Positions 37,830 through 49,235 of a stretch of 64,000 bases of DNA are shown in pieces. The position numbers were made by a program, and so were the translations under genes. The notes below the pieces were generated by a model. It saw nothing but the letters and a program-made list of their open reading frames with translations, was not told the DNA's origin and searched no databases. Source of the DNA: Neoechinorhynchus agilis (lineage: Eukaryota; Acanthocephala); contig CM121342.1 in the NCBI GenBank assembly GCA_051530055.1, positions 9,424,001 to 9,488,000 on the forward strand, read 5' to 3'. The stretch's first letter is position 1, and each line of letters opens with the position of its first letter.

Positions 37830-38930
37830 CTCTCTCTTTTTCGTGCCCTTTTATCATTTTTAGCATTTAATATCTTAGCGGCTTTCAGTCTTTTTCCGTT
37901 CGGATATTCACATTTGTCGCTTCGCTTAGAATGCCGGATATTTAGAGCACTGAAATCCTTGCTTTCTTTTCGGTCCCCTTTCCTCGTTGATTTTATTAAG
38001 AACTTTGGCTCTGTTCATCTTTTTCCAATCGGATTTCCACATTTCTCCATTCGCTTAGAATGCCGGATATTTAGAACACTGAAATCCTTGCTCTTTTTTT
38101 AGTGCCCTTTCCTCGTTTTTTGCATTTTTTTCAATCGGATTTCCACATTTGTCCATTCGCTTAGAATGCCGGATATTTAGAACACTGAAATCCCTGCTCT
38201 CTTTTTAGTGCCCTTTCAGCATTTAATATCTTAGCGGCTTTCCATCTTTTTCCGTTCGAATATTCACATTTGTCGCTTCGCTTGGAATGCCGGATATTTA
38301 GAGCACTGAAATCCTTGCTTTCTTTTCGGTCCCCTTTTCTCGTCGTCTAAATTAAGAACTTTGGCCCCTTTTTATCTTTTTCCAATCGGATTTCCACATT
38401 TGTCAATCCGATTGGAATGCCGGATATTTACGGCACTGAAATCCTTGCTCTCTTTTTCGTACCCTTTCCTCGTTGTTATTATTGAGAACTTTGGCCCATT
38501 TTTATCTTTTTCCGTTCAGATTTCTACATTTGTCAATCCGATAAGAATGCCGAATATTTTATGCACTGAAATCTTTTTTCTCTTTATCGTGCCCTTTTTA
38601 TCGTTGTTTTGATTAAGAACCTTGGCTCCTTTCCATCTTTTTCCAATCGGATTTCCACATTTGTCAATCCGATAAGAATGCCGGATATTTAAGGCACTGA
38701 AATCCTTGCTCTCTTTTTCGTGTAATTGTTTCGTTTTTTGCATTTAATACCTTAGCGGCTTTCCATCTTTTTCCAATCGGATTTCCACATTTGTCAATCC
38801 GATAAGAATGCCGGATATTTTGAGCACTATAATTTTTTTTCTCTTTACCGTGCCTTTTTATCTTTATTTTCATTTATAACCTTTTCGCCTTTCCCTCTTT
38901 TTTCATTTTCATTTCCTTCACATTTGTCGA
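37830..38930. repeat. Tandem repeat, 8 units of about 130 bp
   Basis: Each unit contains AATCGGATTTCCACATTTGT, AGAATGCCGGATATTT and GCACTGAAATCCTTGCTCTC. The AATGCCGG core is found near 37930, 38060, 38166, 38287, 38418, 38547, 38677 and 38809. Units are more diverged than those of the neighbouring 67-bp array. Non-coding. Confidence 0.88.
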
Positions 38931-39107
38931 TTAAATGGATATGATTCTTTTAAAAACATCGAGATGACAAAATACCGTCTTTCGTCTCGGTGTGATTTAC
39001 TCGAATCTAAAAGGGCAACTATTGCGTAATTCTCTAGAGAATTGCTTTAAAGAACCGCATAGACTCATGCTCATGCCCATCAACGCATTGAGCATTTCTT
39101 TTCAGAT

Positions 39108-40151
39108 ATGGTTAGAGCTCGCAAGCGCACTGCGGAAGGAAAAGCGGTTCATAGGAAGGTTCCATTAGGTTCGGAATATCAGGCCGACATTCCTGACCTC
39201 ATTACAGAATCTCATTCCACTATTGACGACTGCCTAAATGCAGAGTATGATCCTGAGATATTCGAAAGGGTTGATCAAGACGAATTCGACGATTATTTGG
39301 AATTCGCGCTGCACTTTGTAGACCATGAGTGTGCGTTTGAAACGTTCAAAATGGCAGACTTAGACTTGTGTAGGGCTCGACAATTGATTGAGGATAAGGC
39401 TAAGCGCGACAATGAGTCCATTAAGAAGTATTTTCAAACTCATCTGAACAGCGAAGATAAACCAAGTGAAGATTACGCCAAAGTGACTGAAGCTGAGATA
39501 TGCAATTTGGATATCTTTAAAGTACAAGGATTGAACCGTTCTGTTTATTTGCGAGGTCGTAGTCAGTTGCAACAGTTATATTATCAACGAAAAGCGAGGA
39601 ATAAAAGGTACAGTTTTCTAGAGATGACAATGGGTTATTCAGCGGAGCAAGCTGTTTATTTTAAAGAAGGAAAGTCGTGTGTTCGAAAGCATTCTGTAAA
39701 AATTCCCAATGTGGAAAGATGTTCAAAATGTTGGAATTATGTAAGAGCGAGCGACGATGAATGTCCTCCTAACCCATGTGGGAAGTGTCCTGGCAAAGAT
39801 TTACCCGGATGCTTTGATGTTTTGTTCGACAGCGAAGTTTTTAAGCAATTCGTCGAAGCGGATTCATATGAAAGATTTGAACTTAAAAATGAAGCTGAAT
39901 TAGATATAAGGCAACATCGGAGACGAATCGATCGATTGATGGAGAAGCTAGACAGCTTTAGGATTAATGAAAATCTGGATACGATGACTACCGATTGGAC
40001 TGATGAAGAGCTGAAAATGACTCGGGAATTTATAGACGCTGGTGCTGATGCCGGTGAAGTGTTTGAGCTCTTCGAAGGCGAAAAGTCAAAAGACAGTATT
40101 CAACGGGTATTAAAGGATTTTTATGCAAGGAAGACTAATTCAGATTGTTGA
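39108..40151 (+). CDS. ELM2/SANT corepressor, CoREST-like, divergent
   Basis: Single-exon frame of 347 residues. The N-terminus has a basic stretch and then LGSEYQADIPDL, the opening of an ELM2 domain, with the rest (YDPEIFERVDQDEFDDYLEF) over about residues 20-80. A first SANT-like segment follows (residues about 125-170, ending GRSQLQQLYYQRKARNKR), then a Cys-rich linker (CSKCWNYVRA...CPPNPCGKCPG, about 205-230), a short coiled coil (HRRRIDRLMEKLD) and a second SANT-like domain (DWTDEELKMTREFIDAG to VLKDFYARK). ELM2-SANT-coil-SANT is the order of CoREST, which bridges histone deacetylase and LSD1. The Cys cluster is not part of the usual CoREST and the similarity is low overall. MIER or MTA relatives are the alternative. 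TTTTCAG lies 2 nt before the ATG. Confidence 0.62.
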   Translation: MVRARKRTAEGKAVHRKVPLGSEYQADIPDLITESHSTIDDCLNAEYDPEIFERVDQDEFDDYLEFALHFVDHECAFETFKMADLDLCRARQLIEDKAKRDNESIKKYFQTHLNSEDKPSEDYAKVTEAEICNLDIFKVQGLNRSVYLRGRSQLQQLYYQRKARNKRYSFLEMTMGYSAEQAVYFKEGKSCVRKHSVKIPNVERCSKCWNYVRASDDECPPNPCGKCPGKDLPGCFDVLFDSEVFKQFVEADSYERFELKNEAELDIRQHRRRIDRLMEKLDSFRINENLDTMTTDWTDEELKMTREFIDAGADAGEVFELFEGEKSKDSIQRVLKDFYARKTNSDC

Positions 40152-40439
40152 CATTGTGTAAATTGTTTCCAAAGATGTTTGTTTGCCGCTAATGTTTCTC
40201 ATCGTGAGAACTCATTTTTAAATGTTACATTGTCTATGCAGTTTTATTTTCTTTGAGGGCTTTTGCTATTAACTGGGTAAATTCATTTAATGGTTTATTT
40301 CTCCAACGTTTAAGTACCTCCCTTTTCCAGTTCGGACGTAAAAAGTAATTGTTGGAATCCTGAACTAATCGAGATTTTTAGACTGCTTTTACGGCGAATA
40401 TAAATGGGTAATATCTCTTTAGGTGAATCGAGAACTTTT
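40152..40439. other. 3' flank of the CoREST-like gene
   Basis: Short AT-rich stretch holding the 3' UTR. Nothing else is seen. Confidence 0.3.
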
Positions 40440-41210
40440 TAGTGGCATGTTCTGGATCACTCAGCTGCCGTCCTGGTGTAACGGTCGCAAAGACGGATGC
40501 AGCGTCCCCCGTTGCACAGCCAGACTTATGTTTTGTAGGAAGAATGCTCCTGATCTCGGATCGCCAGTGATTCCTCTTAATCTCCTAGAGAATTGCTTGA
40601 CCAGGTCTTGCGCCGCGGTACCAAACGACCCGAGTGTCTCGACGCAAAAAAGGGAACAAAATAATGATGTCGACTCAGGTCGCTGTTGTTGCTGCTCTCC
40701 CTCCGGTTTAACAGTGGCGAATTTTATGTTATGGCTGTGAGCGTATCCATGGACGTGGCGTCCCAGAAAATGCATTTTGCTCCACTCGTCACGAGAATAC
40801 TGTGACACCGTCCGGTCTACGGCCATCGAGTCGGCAAAGATTGTTCGGCTCTAAGATGTTGGGCGCATTCACAGTATTCAGGGCACAGTTAAGAATTGCG
40901 TTCACTTCGGCGTGTCGTAGACAATGGCGTCCCGGCGGTTCCACGGTCGCTCCGCAACGGCAGCGATGGGATGTGCATATCGGTACCCCACGTCTAAGGG
41001 ACCCTGCAATCCCTACTGTCTCGTCGGAGGGTACCCACAGAAGCGATGGGAAAGCGTTGATCCAAGCACACGATTCTCTTGTAGAGACTGCCGCCAATCG
41101 AGTTCGGTTCACCAGGTCACGAGAATCTAAAATTAAAGAGTTATGAATTCTCGCCACGAGGGGTGAGTCCCAAACCCGGGACCTGCTCGCTGCCTGAATC
41201 TCCACACCAA
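40440..41210 (-). mobile_element. Retroelement C-terminal remnant (fossil)
   Basis: Two minus-strand blocks belong together. 41205-40789 encodes a zinc-motif region (CTSHRCRCGATVEPPGRHCL, then NAILNCALNTV...LDGRRPDGVT); 40826-40461 encodes VETLGSFGTAAQDLVKQFSR and GDPRSGAFFLQNISLAVQRG. I know this pairing from reverse-transcriptase elements of many invertebrates, but not its clade. The reverse-transcriptase core is not seen. It is broken and old; the last module recurs at 1450-1640 and 47485-47600. Confidence 0.6.
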
Positions 41211-42295
41211 AGATTAAGAGCCTTCACGAAATCCTCATCCAAAGTGTAATTCTCCCAAGAACGGATTTAACTACTTTGCGGCTTGCTTCATACGATCAGA
41301 AATAAACTGACAGGGAAATATCGGCTGCTTTTCGGATACTCATTCGCTGGGCGACGCATGCAAGGACGCTTGACGCCAGGCCTCGTCCGAAAGCTGAGTA
41401 TTTAAAATTTTCTCGAGAGAGGCTTTCACCGTCTCGTCTAATTTTGCCAACTTATTTTTATGTCTAAAAAGGGTGCTGCGCGCAGCTTATACAGCAGCTC
41501 TTTTTCCGGACTACAAAACGTGGTTATTGAACAGCAAAGGAGTTGAAGCCCCATTAGGCATTAACAAAATAGCGAAATGCTTCTTGGACGTAATCTCTAA
41601 CTACTTCGCGCAAATCTGCACAGTGAACTGTATTGAATGCAATTTTTAGATCACATTTCAAGATGATGCACGGTTTTGAATTCCCGCAAAATCCACATCA
41701 ATTTTTGACCTTTGAAAGATGATTATTTCTTTTCTTTAATGGACTCGTAGAAAAAAGGTTCTATTTAGTCAGTAAATTGCACTGCGGTGTTGACATTGAA
41801 CTCCGTCAGGGACACAACCACATAAAAACGAAGGATAACATGCTCTTCTCACAATCTATTGCGCTAGTCTCAACCGATATTCCATTCAATGCCTATACTG
41901 CAATTCAATTTAAAAGGTATGCGATTATCGAAGAATAGCAACTCTCAGATTCTATTCAAAAGGCAAAATTAAAATCACAGAATTTTGGCTGAATATTGTG
42001 ATTGATCAAGGTAGAATCTTAGCGTCCGAAAACATCTAACCTATATGATTTGTAAGGCCGAAATTCATGCATAGTTTCACAATTACAGAACTTTAATTTT
42101 TCTGCGGCAAGCTTAAGCCCTTTCTTAGGCTCTAAGATTTTCACACTACACCATGAAATTGTACAATAATTTCATTTTTAATCAAAAGCCTAAACACAAA
42201 GCAGGTCTTGCATGAGTGCGACGTGAATGTTCGTGGCGGATGTTGATTATCTCGAAGGAAGTCATCGCCTTTGTTGGTTATTTATTAGTTAAAGC
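41211..42295. other. Intergenic, no gene seen
   Basis: No frame of interest and no recognisable repeat on either strand. Confidence 0.3.
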
Positions 42296-42690
42296 ACAAA
42301 GAATAGGACTCATGTACCTTTGGGTCCTCATAAACACGAGAGTTTTCTGATTTGTTAAATGAATGAGGTTGTTTATTATGGAGTGGATTACAGGTTCGGT
42401 TGGGTGGGAATGTTGATGATTTATAGGAAAGGTTGTGAGGTTGGGTCCTTCTTCAGGTTCATTTCGGTTTATAATATCCGAGAAGATTGGACAGCATGGA
42501 AAAAGGAGCGGAGGTATGGGGAGGTGCGTGGCCGATGAAACGAATTAGGATTACGAGTGGTGTGCTCGTGTGAAAATGGGAATAAAATGTAGTAAAAAAT
42601 GTGGTGGTAGGGTTGAGAGGCGTTTTGTTTTTTTCATGAAAATTTTATGAAAGCATTTGATGAGCGGGGGGAGAATTAAATTTGCAAATT
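42296..42690 (-). mobile_element. LINE 3' end fragment
   Basis: Minus-strand 3' end of the main LINE family, nearly identical to 50157-50555 and, in reverse, to 61400-61800. It includes the 3' stem-loop at 42305-42328 and the coding remnant KICKFN..PAHQML. The copy ends abruptly at about 42690, as expected for 5' truncation. Confidence 0.85.
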
Positions 42691-43352
42691 TTCATAATTG
42701 AAAAATGCACCATCATTAATTGAGTTATGAAAAGGCGGCTACGAATAGTAACGGCTATTGTAAACAACTTCGTTTGATTTTTACGATAATGTTTCGGAGC
42801 AATCACTCTGAGCCTAAATAAAACGAAAACATAATCGATAATGATGCCTAAGATGAATTTCGTGCTTAATATATCTGTTAGAGAAATCAAAACGTTGAAT
42901 CGCCCAAATGTCTCTTTTACAGAAATAACTCTAAGATTACACCATAAAGAAGTCCGTTTTATATTAAATCAAGAGAATTATCTGAAACTTTATTGTATAA
43001 AATCACAAAACCGCATAATAAATTGAAACTTTTTTTAAACGATGAAAACGCATCACTCCAATTTTGGCCATAGAAAATATATCCATATAAAAGCATCTCT
43101 GATAACTTCTTTTCCATAGATGAAAAATGTCGAATAAATAACCAGGTTAAACGGTAGTCTTTGAAAAAAACCCCAAAAAGCCCCTCTAATCCCAGAGTCG
43201 GAGATTTGCTCGTAAAAAAGACCGATTTCGATGAGCTTTAGGTAAAAAACACGAAAACTAGAGTGTTTAATAGTATATTAATCGAACATTGCCCGTTAAA
43301 ACAATTGCGTTGCAAGCACACATACACACGTAAATATAAGAAATCTACGCGA
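42691..43352. other. Intergenic, no gene seen
   Basis: Short frames only. The right end is the 3' flank of the acidic-protein gene on the minus strand. Confidence 0.3.
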
Positions 43353-43853
43353 CTACAAGCGCCGATCGATTCGGTCCTTTGAGCCGGGACTGAGATCAGA
43401 CGTTAAAGAGGGTTCTACCGAAGATCCAGCCATTCCAGAAAGTGATGAGTCTATCGATGGAGATGGCGGTCTAATTGGGAGATCATCTGGCCGTTGTCCG
43501 TAAATCTCTTCGTATTTTGCTTCTGACACATATCCATATCCGGGAACCCATAGACTAAAATAACATCCTGGAGGATGCTCTTCATTATCCATTCTTAGCA
43601 CTTCCTCGCATTCGTCCATCTGATCATTAATTTCCAGCAAATCATTCTCTAGTTCCAAAATAGCCTCTTCGATCTCCTTTTGTTCATCGTCCGTCAAATG
43701 CACTTGGGAAGGGGACGAATCACTCGATGAACCGTCTCCTTCGTTCAGATTGGAATCCGCTTCTTGTACAGTTTCAGAGATTGCAAACTTATCCATGCCG
43801 ATGACGACTGCCTCCAAGTCTTCGTCCTTGTTAATTTCATCAGAAGATAGCAT
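43353..43853 (-). CDS. Unrecognised acidic coiled-coil protein
   Basis: A single frame of 166 residues. I do not recognise the family. It is acidic throughout, with a Ser-rich patch (GDGSSSDSSPS, residues about 40-50), a predicted helix or coiled coil (DDEQKEIEEAILELENDLLEIN, about 54-76), then a more ordered stretch HPPGCYFSLWVPGYGYVSEAKYEE with many aromatics, and a Ser/Pro tail (RPPSPSIDSSLSGMAG). Evidence that it is real: codon-like composition in a very AT-rich setting, and TTTATTGTAG directly abutting the ATG as in its neighbours. It may be a small regulatory or adaptor protein; nothing more can be said. Confidence 0.6.
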   Translation of the reverse strand: MLSSDEINKDEDLEAVVIGMDKFAISETVQEADSNLNEGDGSSSDSSPSQVHLTDDEQKEIEEAILELENDLLEINDQMDECEEVLRMDNEEHPPGCYFSLWVPGYGYVSEAKYEEIYGQRPDDLPIRPPSPSIDSSLSGMAGSSVEPSLTSDLSPGSKDRIDRRL

Positions 43854-44127
43854 CTACAATAAACGGAGGGAAAAGAGATAAGTCTTTAGCAAAACATCGA
43901 GCTTCATCGCAGTAAAAGGGGTACCGAATTTAAAATCGACGCTTTTGATCGTGTTGCAACTATCATAGAGTAGTGAAAACTCACGTTCTGAAAGAAGCTC
44001 ATAGAGTAAAGCTAACATAAACTATCGCGATTGAAAGTTTAATAAACAACTAAAACTGTTTTATAAACAAAGAACGAAATGAATTTAAGGATTTACTAAT
44101 AAATTAAGGGATGGGCTCTGAAGATTC
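43854..44127. other. Spacer upstream of the acidic-protein gene
   Basis: Promoter side of the minus-strand gene, AT-rich; nothing further is seen. Confidence 0.3.
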
Positions 44128-47015
44128 AAAACGGCCGAGGGGTGATTTTCGCCGAAGAAAAAATCGGTCGGAATAAAAATATGGTATCATGATCATAAAA
44201 ACAAACGAAATCTATCGATTATTTGCACCTAGAAAGAAATGTTCTTCATTCTCGTACACTTCAGATTTCGACATCTAAAATCAATAAAAGATTTATGATT
44301 ATGAAATCTTTTTCGAATAGATCGGCATAAATTTTAGGTCTAATGAAACAACGTCTTTAGGGAAAAGAAGTTAATACTTTGGAGAGTTTGGTTTAAAATG
44401 AATGCGAAATTTTTTAAAAAATATTTAACTTAAAATTCCCCTCTAAAACCACATTAAAAGTCTTTAAATATACTGCAGTATTTAATAATTTTTATATATT
44501 TTGACTGTGCCAAAAGATTTAATTTTGTTTATGGATCGAAAACGAAGGGGGTGATTTTCGTCGAAGAAAAAATCGGTCGGAATAAAAATATCGTATCATG
44601 ATCATAAAAACAAACGAAATCTATCAATTATTTGCACCTATAAAGAAATGTTCTTCATTCTCGTACACTTCAGATTTCGACATCTAAAATCAATAAAAGA
44701 TTTATGATTATGAAATCTTTTTCGAATAGATCGGCATAAATTTTAGGTCTAATGAAACAACGTCTTTAGGGAAAAACGTTAATACTATGGAGAGTTTGGT
44801 TTAAAATGAATGCGAAATTTTTTAAAAAATATTTAACTTAAAATTCCTCTCTCTCTAAAACCACATTAAAAGTCTTTAAATATACTGCAGTATTTAATAA
44901 TTTTTATATATTTTGACTGTGCCAAAAGATTTAATTTTGTTTATGGATCGAAAACGAAGGGGTGATTTTCGTCGAAGAAAAAATCGGTCGGAATAAAAAT
45001 ATCGTATCATGATCATAAAAACAAACGAAATCTATCGATTATTTGCACCTATAAAGAAATGTTCTTCATTCTCGTACACTTCAGATTTCGACATCTAAAA
45101 TCAATAAAAGATTTATGATTATGAAATCTTTTTCGAATAGATCGGCATAAATTTTAGGTCTAATGAAACAACGTCTTTAGGGAAAAGACGTTAATACTAT
45201 GGAGAGTTTGGTTTAAAATGAATGCGAAATTTTTTAAAAAATATTTAACTTAAAATTCCTCTCTAAAACCACATTAAAAGTCTTTAAATATACTGCAGTA
45301 TTTAATAATTTTTATATATTTTGACTGTGCCAAAAGATTTAATTTTGTTTATGGATCGAACGAAGGGGGTGATTTTCGTCGAAGAAAAATCGGTCGGAAT
45401 AAAAATATCGTATCATGATCATAAAAACAAACGAAATCTATCGATTATTTGCACCTATAAAGAAATGTTCTTCATTCTCGTACACTTCAGATTTCGACAT
45501 CTAAAATCAATAAAAGATTTATGATTATGAAATCTTTTTCGAATAGATCGGCATAAATTTTAGGTCTAATGAAACAACGTCTTTAGGGAAAAGAAGTTAA
45601 TACTATGGAGAGTTTGGTTTAAAATGAATGCGAAATTTTTTAAAAAATATTTAACTTAAAATTCCTCTCTCTCTAAAACCACATTAAAAGTCTTTAAATA
45701 TACTGCAGTATTTAATAATTTTTATATATTTTGACTGTGCCAAAAGATTTAATTTTGTTTATGGATCGAAAACGAAGGGGGTGATTTTCGTCGAAGAAAA
45801 AATCGGTCGGAATAAAAATATCGTATCATGATCATAAAAACAAACGAAATCTATCAATTATTTGCACCTATAAAGAAATGTTCTTCATTCTCGTACACTT
45901 CAGATTTCGACATCTAAAATCAATAAAAGATTTATGATTATGAAATCTTTTTCGAATAGATCGGCATAAATTTTAGGTCTAATGAAACAACGTCTTTAGG
46001 GAAAAGAAGTTAATACTATGGAGAGTTTGGTTTAAAATGAATGCGAAATTTTTTAAAAAATATTTAACTTAAAATTCCTCTCTCTCTAAAACCACATTAA
46101 AAGTCTTTAAATATACTGCAGTATTTAATAATTTTTATATATTTTGACTGTGCCAAAAGATTTAATTTTGTTTATGGATCGAAAACGAAGGGGGTGATTT
46201 TCGTCGAAGAAAAAATCGGTCGGAATAAAAATATCGTATCATGATCATAAAAACAAACGAAATCTATCAATTATTTGCACCTATAAAGAAATGTTCTTCA
46301 TTCTCGTACACTTCAGATTTCGACATCTAAAATCAATAAAAGATTTATGATTATGAAATCTTTTTCGAATAGATCGGCATAAATTTTAGGTCTAATGAAA
46401 CAACGTCTTTAGGGAAAAGACGTTAATACTATGGAGAGTTTGGTTTAAAATGAATGCGAAATTTTTTAAAAAATATTTAACTTAAAATTCCTCTCTCTCT
46501 AAAACCACATTAAAAGTCTTTAAATATACTGCAGTATTTAATAATTTTTATATATTTTGACTGTGCCAAAAAATTTAATTTTGTTTATGGATCGAAAACG
46601 AAGGGGGTGATTTTCGTCGAAGAAAAAATCGGTCGGAATAAAAATATCGTATCATGATCATAAAAACAAACGAAATCTATCAATTATTTGCACCTATAAA
46701 GAAATGTTCTTCATTCTCGTACACTTCAGATTTCGACATCTAAAATCAATAAAAGATTTATGATTATGAAATCTTTTTCGAATAGATCGGCATAAATTTT
46801 AGGTCTAATGAAACAACGTCTTTAGGGAAAAGACGTTAATACTATGGAGAGTTTGGTTTAAAATGAATGCGAAATTTTTTAAAAAATATTTAACTTAAAA
46901 TTCCTCTCTCTCTAAAACCACATTAAAAGTCTTTAAATATACTGCAGTATTTAATAATTTTTATATATTTTGACTGTGCCAAAAGATTTAATTTTGTTTA
47001 TGGATCGAAAACGAA
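44128..47015. repeat. Satellite array, 7 units of about 410 bp, nearly identical
   Basis: Unit starts, taken at GGTGATTTTCG, are at 44141, 44550, 44961, 45368, 45780, 46193 and 46606. Units differ only by a few substitutions and small indels, for example in the CTCTCTCT run and the GAAGGGG run, so the array is young or homogenised. Each unit contains CTGCAGTATTTAATAATTTT and TTTTTTAAAAAATATTTAAC. No gene is encoded; one 67-residue frame appears in one unit only. Confidence 0.95.
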
Positions 47016-47051
47016 GGAGGGATCTCGTCCAAACTCGTACACACATTCAAA

Positions 47052-47286
47052 ATGCGTCTTTGTTTCACTGTTCTCCCACAAGTTTCTTCGTCGAGGTACA
47101 TAAATTTTATAATATGACGAACGCAATTTTGACAACCAAAAACATTCAACAATTGTTTCTTTGTCATCGCTGAGTTTGAAGAGAAGAGGAACTGTAGTTC
47201 CGTATCAAATTGAACTTCCGGTGCTCCTCGACGAGTACAGGATCGTGGAAGAGAAATCTTTACGCACAAAGTTCGACGAAAATTAA
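47052..47286 (+). CDS. Candidate small gene, 51 residues, two exons
   Basis: Joining 47052-47095 to 47175-47286 through a GT-AG intron of 79 nt gives MRLCFTVLPQVSSSSLKRRG followed by TVVPYQIELPVLLDEYRIVE and a short charged end. The second half reads like a real, ordered protein, but I do not recognise it. It begins only about 40 nt after the satellite array ends, so its promoter may be inside the array. Support is only the open frame across a plausible intron. Confidence 0.3.
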
Positions 47287-47484
47287 TTCAGTCAAAAAGA
47301 CTCCTTCGAAAAAAGAAATCTAAGAACCTCCTAAGTTTTCATTTAAAAGCTTATTCATGTTAATGCGAAACATCTCACATCCGTTAAGTTCGGTCGTGAT
47401 TTAGGGTACTTCAATCGAAACTAAATCGTGTCACTCGAAAAAGACATAGGTGAAGGTGCAACAACAAAAAGAAAGTAAGAGCTG

Positions 47485-47600
47485 GTGCCTTCCTGCGCCA
47501 GAACATTGGTTTCGCGATCCAAAGAGGAAACGCAGCGAGCGTGGTCGCGATCACTGAGGATAGATCTATGCCTCTTCTTCGTGGACGGTGGTGATTGTTG
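47485..47600 (+). mobile_element. Retroelement C-terminal fragment (module NIGFAIQRGNA)
   Basis: Plus-strand frame with AFLRQNIGFAIQRGNAASVV, the same module as at 1450-1640 and 40461-40640. Only this short stretch remains. Confidence 0.5.
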
Positions 47601-48175
47601 AAACGTTTTGTTGTTGTGTTTGTAAATGAAAGAGTTGCTTTCAAAAAAGATTTCTTATACAAGGTGATTATTTATCAAATTCTTGGAAGAAAATATTATC
47701 ACACAAAATACAAAAAGGCAGATTTTCGTAGACGTTGGGATTTTGGTAAAGATTTTAAAAGGGTCTAAGGTAAAATTCTTCTATTTGATGAAAACCAAAC
47801 AAAAAGAGTAAAAAATATTGCCAATACCGTGGGATTATTTATCAAATTCTTGGATGAGGACTTTATACGGCAAAAAGGCAGATTTTCGTAGACGTTGAAG
47901 AAAACTGCTTCGATTTGATGAAAAACAAAAAAGGAAAATTAAGATTCTGACGGAGATTTGTTTAAGATTCACGTAATAAAATTATATTAATCCCCCTCCA
48001 ACGCACATTTTCTAGTGTTGATGAGTCAAAATTAAGCTTTCAAGTGGTTTTTTTGCCCCCTCCCTCGCTATCAATTGAAGAACTTGAAAACTACGCAGAA
48101 CGAACTTCGATTCTTCTGCGTCAGAGTTTCGATGATTCCCCGCGTCGAAAGTCGTTTCTCTCGCTCCGTCTTAAG
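47601..48175. other. Upstream region of RPS26
   Basis: AT-rich with two related pieces, each holding TTTATCAAATTCTTGGA and AGGCAGATTTTCGTAGACGT (47668-47740 and 47828-47902). CCGTCTTAAG directly abuts the RPS26 start. Confidence 0.4.
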
Positions 48176-48853
48176 ATGACAAAGAAACGTCGCAACAACG
48201 GACGAAATAAGCACGGTCGTGGACATGTTCGTCCGGTCAATTGTACCAACTGCCGACGGCTCTGTCCTAAAGACAAAGCAATTAAGAAGTTCATTATGAG
48301 AAGTATTGTGGATACGGCATCGGCTCGTGATATCAACGCCGCGTCCGCTTATCCGGACTATGCTCTTCCTAAACTCTACTATAAACTCTATTACTGCGTC
48401 AGTTGTGCGATCCATAGTAAGTTCGTTACTGTTCGTAAGAAAGACCAGAGGCGTTATAGGAAGCCTCCTATCCGACCGGGAGCTAGAGGTGTCCGACCCG
48501 GCGGTCCTGGTGGTACCGTGGTTCCAGGCGGTGATGCCGCACAGAGGCCATTTAGAGGACCGAGAATGCCTCGTGAAGGGGATCCTCGTGGAGGGCCACC
48601 GATGCGTTCTTATCCACAAAGAAGCGGATTCAACCAAGATGACAGGGGTAGACCTTTTGGTGATGAAGGCATAAGGATTGGCGGTGGTGGTTGGCGCGCT
48701 GCAGGGGATCCAGGCGCTTATGGAGGTGGATGGGGTGCTCAAGTTGAAGAAACCGGCACTGAACCGTTTGGTCGAAGTGGTGGTGATCCGTCGTTACAAG
48801 GAGCATGGGGACAACACGCGGAAGACGTTGGAAATAATCCACCTGCTTATTGA
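48176..48853 (+). CDS. RPS26: Ribosomal protein eS26 with a long Gly/Pro/Arg-rich tail
   Basis: eS26 sits at the mRNA exit channel of the 40S subunit. Residues 1-100 match the family closely: [20 protein letters not shown], zinc cysteines C23, C26, C74 and C77 (CTNC, CVSC), [16 protein letters not shown], and [20 protein letters not shown]. Ordinary eS26 proteins end soon after, at about 115 residues. This frame goes on to 225 residues with [56 protein letters not shown] and a final NPPAY. The tail is in the same exon and frame. RGG and FGG patterns are like those of RNA-binding low-complexity domains. A long in-frame start 44 codons upstream exists, but the ATG here follows TCTTAAG and matches the family. 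Confidence 0.93.
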   Translation: MTKKRRNNGRNKHGRGHVRPVNCTNCRRLCPKDKAIKKFIMRSIVDTASARDINAASAYPDYALPKLYYKLYYCVSCAIHSKFVTVRKKDQRRYRKPPIRPGARGVRPGGPGGTVVPGGDAAQRPFRGPRMPREGDPRGGPPMRSYPQRSGFNQDDRGRPFGDEGIRIGGGGWRAAGDPGAYGGGWGAQVEETGTEPFGRSGGDPSLQGAWGQHAEDVGNNPPAY

Positions 48854-49235
48854 TCAGATCCAACTGATCGAGGTCATTAAAATCCTTTTTTGATACATCG
48901 AGTGTTTTTGGTTAATCAGAAATGCAATTCGCGATCTTTTAAAGTCCCCATTTCGGTGGAAAATACGTAAAATTACTTTTTAACAATAGTCCGCGAGGCA
49001 GCAAGGTAGTTTGTTTCCCCTTAACGTAGAATAAGAACTAAAATGTTACGTAACCCGAATTTTAAGCTGTTTTTTTACTATTTATCTTCTTTTATGCGGT
49101 TAAATTTGCGAACATAGCGTTAAACACGCTAAAATGCCATCGATCGGCGTCTAAATTTATTCTCAGCCTTAGCTTTGGAACAATATATTTACGTTTGACT
49201 TTAGATTTTACAAAGACCACATTATCTCCTTATGA
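48854..49235. other. 3' flank of RPS26
   Basis: AT-rich sequence without recognisable features. Confidence 0.3.

Noticed and set aside
41150-41210. A tRNA-like box B (CCCAAACCCGGGACC)
   Set aside because: No box A or cloverleaf could be drawn; it lies in the retroelement remnant.
44128-47015. CRISPR-like direct repeats
   Set aside because: Units of 412 bp abut directly without spacers, in an animal genome. It is a satellite.
48044-48175. Upstream extension of RPS26 by 44 codons
   Set aside because: The internal ATG matches the family start exactly and directly follows a TCTTAAG acceptor-like site.
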